DNA of 64,000 nt. It comes from Sphaerospermopsis torques-reginae ITEP-024. Lineage in GTDB: Bacteria > Cyanobacteriota > Cyanobacteriia > Cyanobacteriales > Nostocaceae. The stretch is from contig NZ_CP080598.1 in the NCBI RefSeq assembly GCF_019598945.1, positions 4,092,001 through 4,156,000 of the forward strand. Reading direction: 5' to 3'. Below are positions 26,249-34,869 of this stretch, piece after piece (positions within the stretch are counted from its first letter, which is position 1; the number at the start of each line of letters is the position of its first letter). Below the pieces are notes generated by a model. The model saw nothing but the letters and a program-made list of their open reading frames with translations, was not told the DNA's origin and ran no database searches. The position numbers and the translations under genes are program-made.

Positions 26249-27769
26249 GTGATAAAACAAGTTCAATGGTCCAAAAATCAAGTTATACCTCAACAAACAA
26301 CAGCTTTAGATCAAGAGGCACAACCGCAACAATTTCAAAGGGTAGAAAATCAGGTCATACCTACCCCAGTACCAGGATCAGGGACAGAGGTTCAACCAAA
26401 ACAGCCGGTAACACAGTCAATAAATAATCCACGTCAAGTCGTTGAGTCAGTAGGTGCTATCCCTAATGAACTCTACGATCGCTTAGGGTTAACAATGCCC
26501 CGCTGGCTATTGTGGATATTAACTTTTGTTATTGGTATTATTTTATCAGGTTTATTGGTGTCAACTTTGGCGTTATGGACTCCCCTCTGGAGTAATTTAG
26601 AGCAAGCCAAAGATGATGATTTTGGATCTACTACCAGTAAAGATCAGGTAAAAGTACCTGGGGATTTATGGAATAAACTTTCTCAGTACCAACTATCAAA
26701 ACCCATGAATATTTTAGTCATGGGCATTGAACCAGTGAAGGGTACTGTTGACGGTTCTCCAGAAAGTTTTGCTGGTAGCAGCGATACGATGTTATTAATT
26801 CGGTTAAATCCTAGTGATAAATCTATTCGTGTGCTTTCCATCCCCAGAGGGACAATGATCGCCCTCCCAGATGAGGGATTAACCAAGGTTTCAGAAGCAA
26901 ATGCTAAAGGTGGTCCAGTATTAGCTGCACGGGTAGTTAGTCGGACTTTAAGCAATGCTCCCATAGATCGCTATATTCGCATTTCTACTAGCGGTTTGCG
27001 GCAATTAGTTGATCAATTGGGTGGGGTAGATGTATTTGTACCCCAAACGATGAATTATCAAGACAATGCTGGTGGTTTGTCGATGAATTTGGTTAACGGT
27101 TGGCAAACTCTTAACGGTGAACAAGCAGAACTTTTTGCTCGTTTTCGGGAATCAAATGTAGGGGATCTGCCCAGGGTGCAACGACAACAAGCACTAATAA
27201 CCGCTTTGGTTCAGCGTTTAAATAGTCCCACCGTTTTACCCAGGTTGCCCCAAATTACTCGCATTATGCGGAAGTATTTTGACACTAACCTGAAAATGGA
27301 AGAAATGATGGCTTTGGCGAATTTTTCTGTGAATGTAGAACGGGATAATTTCCAAATGGCCATGCTACCTGGTACGTTTAGTAAGTTTAGTAAAGACCCA
27401 GATAGTTACTGGTTGAATTTGACTGGACAACAAAGCTTATTGAATGATTATGTTGGGGTGGATATACCTGGTTTAAAATCAGATTCCCGTCCAGTTTCTC
27501 GCCTCAAAATTGCTATTCAAAATGCTTCCAATCAACCTCAATTAACGGAACAAGTTATTAGCTATCTCAAATCCAAAGGTTTTACTAATATTTACACAAT
27601 TCCCGATTGGCCTGATACTTTGCGGCAAACTCAGATCATTTCCCAGAAAGGAAATCCCCAAACAGGGGCGGAACTGCAAGAAATTCTAGGATTAGGCCAA
27701 GTTGAAGTTTCTGCTCAAGGTGATTTAGGTGCTGATTTGACTATTCGCATTGGGAAAGATTGGAAATAA
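26249..27769 (+). CDS. LytR-CpsA-Psr (LCP) family protein with LytR C-terminal domain
   Basis: A 506-residue protein from the GTG at 26249, which has GGGGAG six bases upstream. A TTG at 26231 in the same frame would add six residues but has its GGGAG only three bases away. After a low-complexity N-terminus comes one membrane anchor (about residues 88-112), then the LCP domain with GSSDTMLLIRLNP, RVLSIPRGTM and DRYIRISTSGLRQLVDQLGG, and a LytR_C domain (about 415-506). LCP proteins attach glycans to the cell wall using lipid-linked donors. MurJ lies downstream. Confidence 0.92.
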   Translation: MIKQVQWSKNQVIPQQTTALDQEAQPQQFQRVENQVIPTPVPGSGTEVQPKQPVTQSINNPRQVVESVGAIPNELYDRLGLTMPRWLLWILTFVIGIILSGLLVSTLALWTPLWSNLEQAKDDDFGSTTSKDQVKVPGDLWNKLSQYQLSKPMNILVMGIEPVKGTVDGSPESFAGSSDTMLLIRLNPSDKSIRVLSIPRGTMIALPDEGLTKVSEANAKGGPVLAARVVSRTLSNAPIDRYIRISTSGLRQLVDQLGGVDVFVPQTMNYQDNAGGLSMNLVNGWQTLNGEQAELFARFRESNVGDLPRVQRQQALITALVQRLNSPTVLPRLPQITRIMRKYFDTNLKMEEMMALANFSVNVERDNFQMAMLPGTFSKFSKDPDSYWLNLTGQQSLLNDYVGVDIPGLKSDSRPVSRLKIAIQNASNQPQLTEQVISYLKSKGFTNIYTIPDWPDTLRQTQIISQKGNPQTGAELQEILGLGQVEVSAQGDLGADLTIRIGKDWK

Positions 27770-27826
27770 GGATTGGTGATTGGTAACTGGTGATTGGTGA
27801 TTGGTAAAACATAAATGAGACGGTAA

Positions 27827-27848
27827 GGGTTTAGCAATGCTAAACCCC
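27827..27848. repeat. GGGTTTAGCA / TGCTAAACCC palindrome
   Basis: A near-perfect palindrome between the LCP and pentapeptide genes, directly following a GGTGATT heptamer repeat. A similar palindrome lies at 62766-62791. It could act as a hairpin terminator, although no T-run follows. Confidence 0.5.
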
Positions 27849-27881
27849 TACACATAACTACAAATAACGATTATTAAAATT

Positions 27882-28388
27882 ATGAAAAAAAGTTTGTTGA
27901 GAATATTAAGTTTACTGTTGATTTTGCTGTTAGCTTGGTTGTGGATAATGATTAATCCTAAACCTGCTTTCGGGCAAATCAATACCATTAACTATAACAA
28001 TGCTTCTTTAGAAAATCGTGATTTCTCTAACACGGATTTATCAGGAGTCAATTTCGTAGCTGCGGAAATGCGCGGGGCAAATTTTCAAGGAGCAAATTTA
28101 ACTAATGCCATGTTAACTAAAGGTGTGTTATTAAAAGCCAATTTACAAGATGCTAATTTAACTGGTGCGTTAGTTGATCGTGTGACGCTAGATGGTGCTA
28201 ATCTAAAGAACGCTATTTTCACAGAAGCGACTTTAACCCGTAGCCGCTTTTATGATGCGGATATCACTGGGGCTGATTTTACAGACGCTTTGATTGATCG
28301 TTATCAGGTTTCATTATTATGTGAACGGGCTGAAGGTGTTAACCCTGTAACTGGTGTGGCTACACGGGATAGTTTGGGGTGTAGGTAG
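27882..28388 (+). CDS. Exported pentapeptide-repeat protein
   Basis: A 168-residue protein. Residues 1-32 are a signal peptide or anchor ([20 protein letters not shown]). Residues about 40-145 are pentapeptide repeats of the A(D/N)LxX type ([39 protein letters not shown]), which fold as a right-handed quadrilateral beta-helix. A C-terminal [20 protein letters not shown] tail carries two cysteines in all (one here and one at the end). Such proteins are abundant in cyanobacterial lumen or periplasm with no assigned reaction. Confidence 0.85.
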   Translation: MKKSLLRILSLLLILLLAWLWIMINPKPAFGQINTINYNNASLENRDFSNTDLSGVNFVAAEMRGANFQGANLTNAMLTKGVLLKANLQDANLTGALVDRVTLDGANLKNAIFTEATLTRSRFYDADITGADFTDALIDRYQVSLLCERAEGVNPVTGVATRDSLGCR

Positions 28389-28532
28389 GTGACAGGTGAC
28401 AGTAATCATCTGTTGAAAATTGAACCTGCTGATTATTAAAAAATAAACATTTTGTGGGATGGGCATCTTGCCCGTTCTAATTATGTAAACTCAAAGTATA
28501 TTATTTTAATTAATAATTGATAACTGATATTC

Positions 28533-30140
28533 GTGACTGAACAACAAGATCAAAAACCCTCTCGTTCCTTTGCTGGTATTGCTGGTATAGTTGCCGCAGC
28601 AACGTTAATTAGTAAAGTATTTGGTTTAATTAGACAACAGGCGATCGCAGCTGCTTTTGGTGTGGGTGCTGCTGCTACTGCTTACAGTTACGCCTATATT
28701 ATCCCTGGTTTTTTATTAATATTACTCGGTGGTGTCAATGGTCCTTTACATAGTGCCATTGTCAGTGTTTTAGCCAAGCGGAAAAAAGAAGAAGCAGCAC
28801 CTTTAGTAGAAACAGTCACAACCTTAGTGGGTGGGTTGTTGTTAATAGTCACAGTTGCTCAGATTTTCTTAGCAGAACCTTTAATAGATATTGTTGGTTA
28901 TGGTTTAGATGCTAAAACCAGAGAAATTGCCATTCGTCAATTACAAATAATGTCCCCAATGGCGTTATTTTCCGGTTTAATTGGCATTGGGTTCGGTACT
29001 CTCAATGCAGCAAATCAATATTGGTTATTATCAATTAGTCCTTTATTATCTAGCGTTACCGTTGTTATTGGTATTGGTATTTTAGCTTTACAATATGGCA
29101 AGGAAATAATTCAGCCAGAATTTGCATTTATTGGAGGAATAGTTTTAGCAATTGGTACTTTAGCCGGTGCAATTTTGCAATGGGCAGTACAATTGATTGT
29201 ACAATGGCGTTTAGGTTTAGGAACATTAAAACTGAGATTTGATTTTAAATCTCCCGCAGTTCAAGAAGTAATTAAAATCATGACTCCGGCAACAATTTCT
29301 TCGGGAATGATGCCGATAAATGTGGCAACAGATTTATTTTTTGCCAGTCCCATTAAAGGCGCAGCCGCAGGTTTTAACTATGCTAATTTATTAGTACAAA
29401 CTCCATTAGGAATTATTTCTAATATTATTTTACTGCCTTTATTACCGATATTTGCCAAATTAGCAGAACCAGAAAACTGGCCAGATTTAAAATTACGCAT
29501 TCGTCAAGGACTGTTATTAACTGCGGTGACAATGCTACCTTTAGGGGCATTAATGATAGCTTTATCTAAGCCAATTGTCCAGGTAGTTTATCAACGGGGA
29601 GCATTTAAACAAGAAGCAACTGAGTTAGTTTCCTCCTTATTAATTGCCTATGGAATTGGGATGTTTGTTTATTTAGGGCGTGATGTTTTGGTGAGGGTGT
29701 TTTATGCTTTAGGTGATGGACAAACACCTTTTAAAATTAGCACTTTTAATATTTTATTGAATGCGGTTTTAGATTTTATTTTGGTTAAACCTTTTGGGGC
29801 GCCTGGTTTAGTGTTAGCTACAGTGGGTGTAAATTGTAGTTCAATGTTGATGTTATTGTGGTTATTAAATCGCAAATTAAATGGTTTACCTTTGCGGGAA
29901 TGGAGTTTACCAATTTTCGGTTTAACTGCGGGTAGTGTGGTTGCTGGTGTTGCGAGTTATGGGACTTTGGTGGGTTGTCAGCAGGTGTTGGGGAATCAGG
30001 GTTTAGTTATTTTAATAATTGAGTTGTGTGTTTCTGGTGCGGTGGGAATTTTTGTATTTTCTGTGATTGCGGGGATGATGAGAATACCGGAGGTTAATAG
30101 TTTTGTGGTGAAGATGCGGCAGAAGTTTTTGAAGAGGTAA
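28533..30140 (+). CDS. murJ: Lipid II flippase MurJ (MviN family)
   Basis: A 535-residue membrane protein from a GTG at 28533. It begins with a short soluble stretch, then FAGIAGIVAAATLISKVFGLIRQ, the conserved N-terminal MurJ segment, and has about 14 hydrophobic helices. Functional landmarks such as the GLIRQ arginine, and YQRGAF with its arginine further on, are present. It moves lipid-linked peptidoglycan precursor across the inner membrane. It lies after LCP and pentapeptide genes in the same direction, but gaps of over 100 bp argue against a tight operon. Confidence 0.93.
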   Translation: MTEQQDQKPSRSFAGIAGIVAAATLISKVFGLIRQQAIAAAFGVGAAATAYSYAYIIPGFLLILLGGVNGPLHSAIVSVLAKRKKEEAAPLVETVTTLVGGLLLIVTVAQIFLAEPLIDIVGYGLDAKTREIAIRQLQIMSPMALFSGLIGIGFGTLNAANQYWLLSISPLLSSVTVVIGIGILALQYGKEIIQPEFAFIGGIVLAIGTLAGAILQWAVQLIVQWRLGLGTLKLRFDFKSPAVQEVIKIMTPATISSGMMPINVATDLFFASPIKGAAAGFNYANLLVQTPLGIISNIILLPLLPIFAKLAEPENWPDLKLRIRQGLLLTAVTMLPLGALMIALSKPIVQVVYQRGAFKQEATELVSSLLIAYGIGMFVYLGRDVLVRVFYALGDGQTPFKISTFNILLNAVLDFILVKPFGAPGLVLATVGVNCSSMLMLLWLLNRKLNGLPLREWSLPIFGLTAGSVVAGVASYGTLVGCQQVLGNQGLVILIIELCVSGAVGIFVFSVIAGMMRIPEVNSFVVKMRQKFLKR

Positions 30141-30189
30141 ATGTACTTAAATTTTATTAACTCGTTAGATAATTGATCTTATTTTTAAG

Positions 30190-30916
30190 TTATCTAAGAG
30201 CCTCAAGTTTTGCTAATAAAAGGTTTACAAAAATTATGAAAGCACCTCCTTCCTCTGGAGAAGGATCAATTAAACGATGAGCAGATGGATTTCGGAAAGC
30301 ACCTACAACACCAGAATATAGTTCTCGATAACCATCTCTCTCTGAAGAGACAGTAAATTTTAATGCTAAAGTTCCATTATTTCCAAATACATCATTGACA
30401 AGGTTACGACCTGTTTTATTAGGGTCAGATATAGAACCCACATCACGTAACCTTTCTTCTAAAATTACTCCTGCTGTTCTTACAGCAGAATCCCACAACA
30501 TAGGATCTGAATCCTCCAGCACTTAAAATAGGTAAACATCTTTGTTTTAACTCTTTATCAAACCCACTGATATCAGTCAAGGGACTTAGGTACTTTAGAA
30601 ATGATGTATCTGGAGCGTTAAAGTCTTTATCTACGGCTTCATAAATTTTTCCTGTTAGAGTACATTTCCAGTTTTTAGAGATATTTTCAATGTATAGTAA
30701 ATCATTGGCATTTAGCGCATTTAAAGCACCCTGACTCAAATCTACTTCTTTAAGTTCATCCTTAGTTCCCCTCCAGTCGAACAATACTGCTTGAGGGGAT
30801 GATGTTTCAAATGTTTCGATCCAGTATATTGTAAATTCTTCTTCTAGTTTCTTATCTCTAACACTTTGGACTAGCCACTTTGCTATTATTTTTTGTGTCT
30901 CTGTTAAGTTATACAT
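30190..30916 (-). pseudogene. Frameshifted TIGR02391/HEPN-like protein
   Basis: Two overlapping frames on one strand (30443-30916, and 30190-30522) encode consecutive parts of one protein. The first ends its sensible sequence at KELKQRCLPIL. The second continues from a codon overlapping it (VLEDSDPMLWDSAVRTAGV) to GRNLVNDVFG and AFRNPSAHR. One extra base near 30517-30521, in the stretch ATTTTAAGTGCTGG as read on the minus strand, explains the break. The C-terminal part resembles TIGR02391 proteins. It contains R-N-P-S-A-H, an R-x4-H motif of the HEPN RNase type. Whether it is a dead gene, a sequencing error or a programmed shift cannot be decided here. Confidence 0.75.
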
Positions 30917-30989
30917 TTAATTTTTACTCTGTCACAAATATAGGTGTTTATTTCAAATAATTGTGGTTGGATGCCATCATATATATATA

Positions 30990-31439
30990 TCAATCGGTGG
31001 ATCTTTTCTTCTCAGATAATTTTTTTTCAGACAATTTTAATAACTTTTTATGTACAAGTAATAATTCGTCTAATAACTCTTGTGGTAATTCTGATATCAA
31101 GGGAATACGTGCAGGGTCTTGCTTATGTAATATATACTTTTTTTGTATTGATGATAAACATAATACCAATCCTACAAGTTCATAAAAAGCTTCTGGTGTA
31201 GTCCATCTGTATATGCTAAAAATCCTATCCGTTAAGCAAATAAAATCAAAAAAGCTAACCTGATAATCCGAATCGAGACTGACTAAATAAATGTGATTAA
31301 AATTGTCCGTACCAACACGCCAGTATTTCAGGCTTTCCAGAAACTGCATCTCATCAGTCAAGTCTGCTACCCACAAGTCTTCGAGAGATTCATCCTCATT
31401 TTCAGTGAACCATCGTGACTGAAATTTACGTAAATTCAT
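30990..31439 (-). CDS. Hypothetical protein in a toxin-antitoxin island
   Basis: A 149-residue protein that I do not recognise. The N-terminal 40 residues are acidic (ENEDESLEDLWVADLTDEM), the middle is hydrophobic and strand-like (NHIYLVSLDSDYQVSFFDFI), and the C-terminus is a basic helix (LLLVHKKLLKLSEKKLSEKK). It lies 73 bp upstream of the HEPN-like remnant on the same strand, and 64 bp after the next gene's stop. An immunity-type or antitoxin role would fit the position, but nothing in the sequence shows it. Confidence 0.55.
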   Translation of the reverse strand: MNLRKFQSRWFTENEDESLEDLWVADLTDEMQFLESLKYWRVGTDNFNHIYLVSLDSDYQVSFFDFICLTDRIFSIYRWTTPEAFYELVGLVLCLSSIQKKYILHKQDPARIPLISELPQELLDELLLVHKKLLKLSEKKLSEKKRSTD

Positions 31440-31503
31440 TGGTGAAGCCCCGTCCCGTGTTTAAATGTATAATTTTGAGTTATTATAACATGATATTTGC
31501 TAA

Positions 31504-31854
31504 TTATACCAAGTCTGATAGAGTTATAAGCAAAATAGTCTGTAATTTTTGTATCCAATCTTCAACTCCTCTATGAAAAAACTCCCAATCAGCTAAATCA
31601 ATCTCCCATGTTTTACTGACTGAATTTTCTATTTGTTTGATAAATTCTTCATCTTCATATATTTTCTGACAAAAGGTAGCATAATCAAGCTGATATTTTT
31701 CTTGATATTTAACATCTCGTTGACGAAGTTCAGCAATTTTTAAGGAAATTTTATCAAGAGTATATTGTTTAAGTGCTAAATCCATTGACTCTTGTAAATC
31801 TCCCAGTGCTGATAAAACTTCTATATATTCATCTTTAATTGAAACTGTCACCAT
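31504..31854 (-). CDS. Hypothetical helical protein in a toxin-antitoxin island
   Basis: A 116-residue protein, almost wholly helical by composition. It starts MVTVSIKDEYIEVLSALGDL and has a coiled-coil-like centre (LDKISLKIAELRQRDVKYQEK). No signal peptide or cysteine cluster is present. It begins 33 bp after the stop of the PIN toxin gene, in the same direction, so it may be the third gene of that operon. The N-terminus, a short strand followed by helices, is reminiscent of antitoxins, but I cannot name the family. Confidence 0.55.
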   Translation of the reverse strand: MVTVSIKDEYIEVLSALGDLQESMDLALKQYTLDKISLKIAELRQRDVKYQEKYQLDYATFCQKIYEDEEFIKQIENSVSKTWEIDLADWEFFHRGVEDWIQKLQTILLITLSDLV

Positions 31855-31887
31855 AATTTTTACCTCGTTATTAAATAATTACTTTAC

Positions 31888-32322
31888 TTACTCAGGAACT
31901 TGCACAAGCTTTGCTAACTCATCTCCCAAACGATTAAAATGATTGGGATTAAGTGTTAGGAGAACATCTACTTTTGCTTTGATAGCAGCTTGAGCGATTA
32001 ACGCATCAAAAATACCACCACCAGGAAGGTTTAAATGTGCCATTTGTGCGATCGCTGTTTGATAATCATTAGATAGTAATGGAATAGCTTCAAGATACTG
32101 AGAAATATCTAATATTATTTGTTGAGCTTGTTCGGGAGTAAGACGTGGTTGAATAGGTAAGCGGGTGATTACAGAATAAGTTTCCGCTAAACTGTGAGTC
32201 GAAATAAAGCCTTGAATTTTTCTAGATTCTGCTGACTTCAACCATGAAAAACATACAGAATGCTTGGGGTGACTGATAACGAATGCAGCTACTAAGACAG
32301 ATGTATCAAACAAAACTTTCAT
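31888..32322 (-). CDS. PIN-domain RNase toxin (VapC family)
   Basis: A 144-residue PIN-domain protein. It begins MKVLFDTSVLVAAFV with the first metal-binding Asp, has an inner Glu in HSLAETYSVITRLP, and a later Asp in GGGIFDALIAQAAIKAKVD followed by LLTLNPNHF. These acidic positions define the metal site of VapC-type ribonucleases, which cut tRNA or rRNA. The ATG overlaps the TGA of the upstream antitoxin gene (ATGA), the usual arrangement for vapBC operons. The gene appears intact. Confidence 0.9.
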   Translation of the reverse strand: MKVLFDTSVLVAAFVISHPKHSVCFSWLKSAESRKIQGFISTHSLAETYSVITRLPIQPRLTPEQAQQIILDISQYLEAIPLLSNDYQTAIAQMAHLNLPGGGIFDALIAQAAIKAKVDVLLTLNPNHFNRLGDELAKLVQVPE

Positions 32323-32597
32323 AAACCCATCTGATCCCCAATGCGTTCTTCTCTCAACTCATCTATGAAGGTATTAACATCAAAGTTTTCTGGTAATTCT
32401 GCATCTACAACCAAAATCCCATCTTTTCGATATACCTTTGCTAGATTAGAAGAAACTACTTCACATGCTTTAACCTTTTTTTGAGTCAAGGCATCAATTT
32501 TTTCGGTAACTGCTTGCAAAATAAATTGCTCAGTTGATATTCCCTGACTACCTGCCAATTTTTCTATCTCTTGTTGTATTTGTAAAGGAAAGTTCAT
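32319..32597 (-). CDS. VapB-like antitoxin
   Basis: A 92-residue protein. Residues 1-40 fit a ribbon-helix-helix-like DNA-binding region (MNFPLQIQQEIEKLAGSQ, then FILQAVTEKID). The C-terminal part, acidic and probably unfolded alone (VVDAELPENFDVNTFIDEL), would wrap the toxin. It overlaps the PIN toxin gene by four bases. It is the first gene of the same-strand island that runs down to 30190, and probably represses that operon. Confidence 0.82.
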   Translation of the reverse strand: MNFPLQIQQEIEKLAGSQGISTEQFILQAVTEKIDALTQKKVKACEVVSSNLAKVYRKDGILVVDAELPENFDVNTFIDELREERIGDQMGL

Positions 32598-32657
32598 AGG
32601 ATTAAATGCAAACTGCTTAACAGTATAATTTTACCAACATATTACTATTATAATCTT

Positions 32658-33794
32658 TTACTCCCCTTTTAACCTCCTCCCATACAAACTTAAAGCATTC
32701 TCTCGTAAAATTGCCAATGCTATTTCTTCCGCTTCTTTAACAGTAATATCTGTATCTTTAATTGCCTCATCTAACACTTTACCTAACAATTGACGACCCC
32801 ATTTTGCACCTAAATAATACAATTCTGGGATAGAATGAGCATCAGAGGAATACATTAATTTAGTTGTGGGTATTAATTCCAAAAGTTGCCTAATTGTATT
32901 TCGCATTCCTGATACACTTAAAAAAGGAACTGCTAAACCAAAATCTAAATAAACTTGGGGATACATTGATGCTAAATATCCCGCTTCTCTCATGTAAGGA
33001 TAGGAAGCATGAAGTAAAACTAAAGGCGCGTTTTTATATTGAGGACATTCTATCAAATATCGTAAATTTAAAGGATTTGCTAATCTTAAATCTAAATCTG
33101 GATCACCTAAACCTGTGTGTAGTTGTACAGGTATTTTATATTTAGCAGCAATTATCAAAGTTTGTTGTAAAATAAAATCTATTAATTGTTTATCATTTAA
33201 TCGTAAAGGCAGATCATTTTTTTTATGTTGCTTTTTTAAATCGTAAAAATGCACAGCAGCTACCGCAGGTGCAACTGGTCGAATATCTAAACCACTACGA
33301 TAACAAGCTATACTTTTGAAAGCGACAATATCAGGAGATGGCGGATCAATTTCTTTGATAAAAGCATTAACAAAAGTGTGAAATTCGTCAATTTGTGAAA
33401 GTAGTTTTTCGGCTAATAATTCTAAGCGTAAAATTCTTTTGACTGTGGTAAATTGTTGATGCCAGGAAATTGGTAATATATTTTCTGGTGTTAAGCCATC
33501 ATCTAAATATATTGCTTCTAAGTTAGCAGCGTCAAAATATATTCTGGTTAAATTTTCTAGTCCTAAATTTTGCCGATGTGCTAAAATTGCTGTTTCTTTG
33601 GGTTCACAGTTTAATAATGTAGCAATTTCTCGTAAACTGCGGCGATAAAATAAGGTATGTTTGGCGTGATAATTAATGATTTCTGGATCATAACCTTCTG
33701 TAAAAGCGGCTGCAAATGGATAATTTACAGCTACTTCTGATTTTAATATGTTGTGGGCGTGTTGTTCAATGAGGGGAATTTCGGAGAGATTCAT
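32658..33794 (-). CDS. Amidohydrolase-family metal-dependent hydrolase (COG2159/FluG-like)
   Basis: A 378-residue protein of the amidohydrolase superfamily. Metal ligands can be seen: H-A-H in LIEQHAHNIL near residues 12-14, His in VQLHTGLGDPDLDL, His in LVLLHASYPYMRE, and the Asp in MYSSDAHSIPELYYLGA. The layout matches the group that also forms the N-terminal half of fungal FluG-type fusion proteins. Here the glutamine-synthetase-like half is absent. The reaction is not known. It is transcribed alone, 60 bp from the toxin-antitoxin island. Confidence 0.82.
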   Translation of the reverse strand: MNLSEIPLIEQHAHNILKSEVAVNYPFAAAFTEGYDPEIINYHAKHTLFYRRSLREIATLLNCEPKETAILAHRQNLGLENLTRIYFDAANLEAIYLDDGLTPENILPISWHQQFTTVKRILRLELLAEKLLSQIDEFHTFVNAFIKEIDPPSPDIVAFKSIACYRSGLDIRPVAPAVAAVHFYDLKKQHKKNDLPLRLNDKQLIDFILQQTLIIAAKYKIPVQLHTGLGDPDLDLRLANPLNLRYLIECPQYKNAPLVLLHASYPYMREAGYLASMYPQVYLDFGLAVPFLSVSGMRNTIRQLLELIPTTKLMYSSDAHSIPELYYLGAKWGRQLLGKVLDEAIKDTDITVKEAEEIALAILRENALSLYGRRLKGE

Positions 33795-34033
33795 GGATGG
33801 TTAAGATTTTTGAGATGTAAGTATTCAGGTATCTGGGTTTCTGTGTCAGCTTTTTACAGTTTCTGACATTGGATTAATTTTACATTTAATATCGATCTTT
33901 CCAAACATGAAGTTAGAATATTTAACTATTTTTGATAAAAATTTGTAAATAAATCTACTTTAAATATGCTATGTTTTCAAAATATTTGGATAATCTTGTT
34001 ATACTTGAATTATAGTTAACAATATTATATCTT

Positions 34034-34618
34034 ATGCAAACACAAACCCGAACCTATACACCAGAAGAATATCTAGAACTGGAAGAAAAAGCAGAATATA
34101 AAAATGAATACCGTGATGGAGAAATTATAGCTATGGCTGGAGGAACAACAAATCATAATAAAATTGCTTTAAATTTTGCTGCGGCTTTAAAATACGGATT
34201 AAAAAAGCAAAATTATGATGTTTATATTGGTGATGTCAGGTTGTGGATACCCCGTTATCGTCAATATACTTACTCTGATGTGATGGTAATTGAAGGTGAA
34301 CCTATTTATCAAAATGCAAATACAACTACTGTGATGAATCCTTTATTAATTGCTGAAGTTTTATCTAAATCCACAAGCAATTATGACCAAAGTGATAAAT
34401 TTCTTTATTATCGCTCAATTCCTGAATTTAAAGAATATATTTTAATCAATCAATATCAATATCATGTCATGCACTATGTAAAAACAGATGATGGGAAATG
34501 GATATTTACAGAATTGGAATCTGAATCAGATACTTTAACACTGCAAAATCTAGATTTTCAAATTGATTTTCAGGATTTATATGAACAGGTTGATTTTCAG
34601 AAAAGTGTTGATGAATAA
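34034..34618 (+). CDS. Uma2 family endonuclease-like protein
   Basis: A 194-residue Uma2 (DUF820) protein. It begins with YTPEEYLELEEKAEYKNEYR and contains the PD-(D/E)XK pattern: Glu in EYRDGEIIAM, Asp in YTYSDVMVIEGEP, and LLIAEVLSKST with the E-x-L strand, followed by YDQSDKFLYYRSIPEFKEYI. The family is highly expanded in cyanobacteria and predicted to be nuclease-like, with no settled function. This copy is intact, unlike the remnant at 15063-15500. Confidence 0.9.
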   Translation: MQTQTRTYTPEEYLELEEKAEYKNEYRDGEIIAMAGGTTNHNKIALNFAAALKYGLKKQNYDVYIGDVRLWIPRYRQYTYSDVMVIEGEPIYQNANTTTVMNPLLIAEVLSKSTSNYDQSDKFLYYRSIPEFKEYILINQYQYHVMHYVKTDDGKWIFTELESESDTLTLQNLDFQIDFQDLYEQVDFQKSVDE

Positions 34619-34662
34619 ATAATTAATCTATACAAAATCTAGTATTTCTGATAAATTAGGTT

Positions 34663-34834
34663 GAGAGGATGTTTTAAAAGTGGTATTCCGTGATTTTAAT
34701 CACATTTTTACCCCCCCTTAATCTCCCCTTATCAAGGGAACACGAACATAAAGTTCCCTTCGCTTAACAAGGGGAGGGTTAGGGAGGGGTAAAAAATATT
34801 TGATACATCAATCATGACTTTTCAAACAACCTCT
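34663..34834. mobile_element. Palindromic MITE with GAGGTTGTTT-type ends
   Basis: The outer ends are GAGAGGATGTTTTAAAAGT and, inverted, CAGAGGTTGTTTGAAAAGT. Inside lies a second large inverted repeat, with C-rich arms (TTTTTACCCCCCCTTAATC) and G-rich arms (GGGTTAGGGAGGGGTAAAAA). The whole can fold into one long hairpin and codes for nothing. A loose end of the same type occurs at 39403-39421. It fills the gap between the Uma2 and DUF89 genes. Confidence 0.65.
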
Positions 34835-34869
34835 GAGAATGACTACAAAGTGAAAAATATATATTTATA

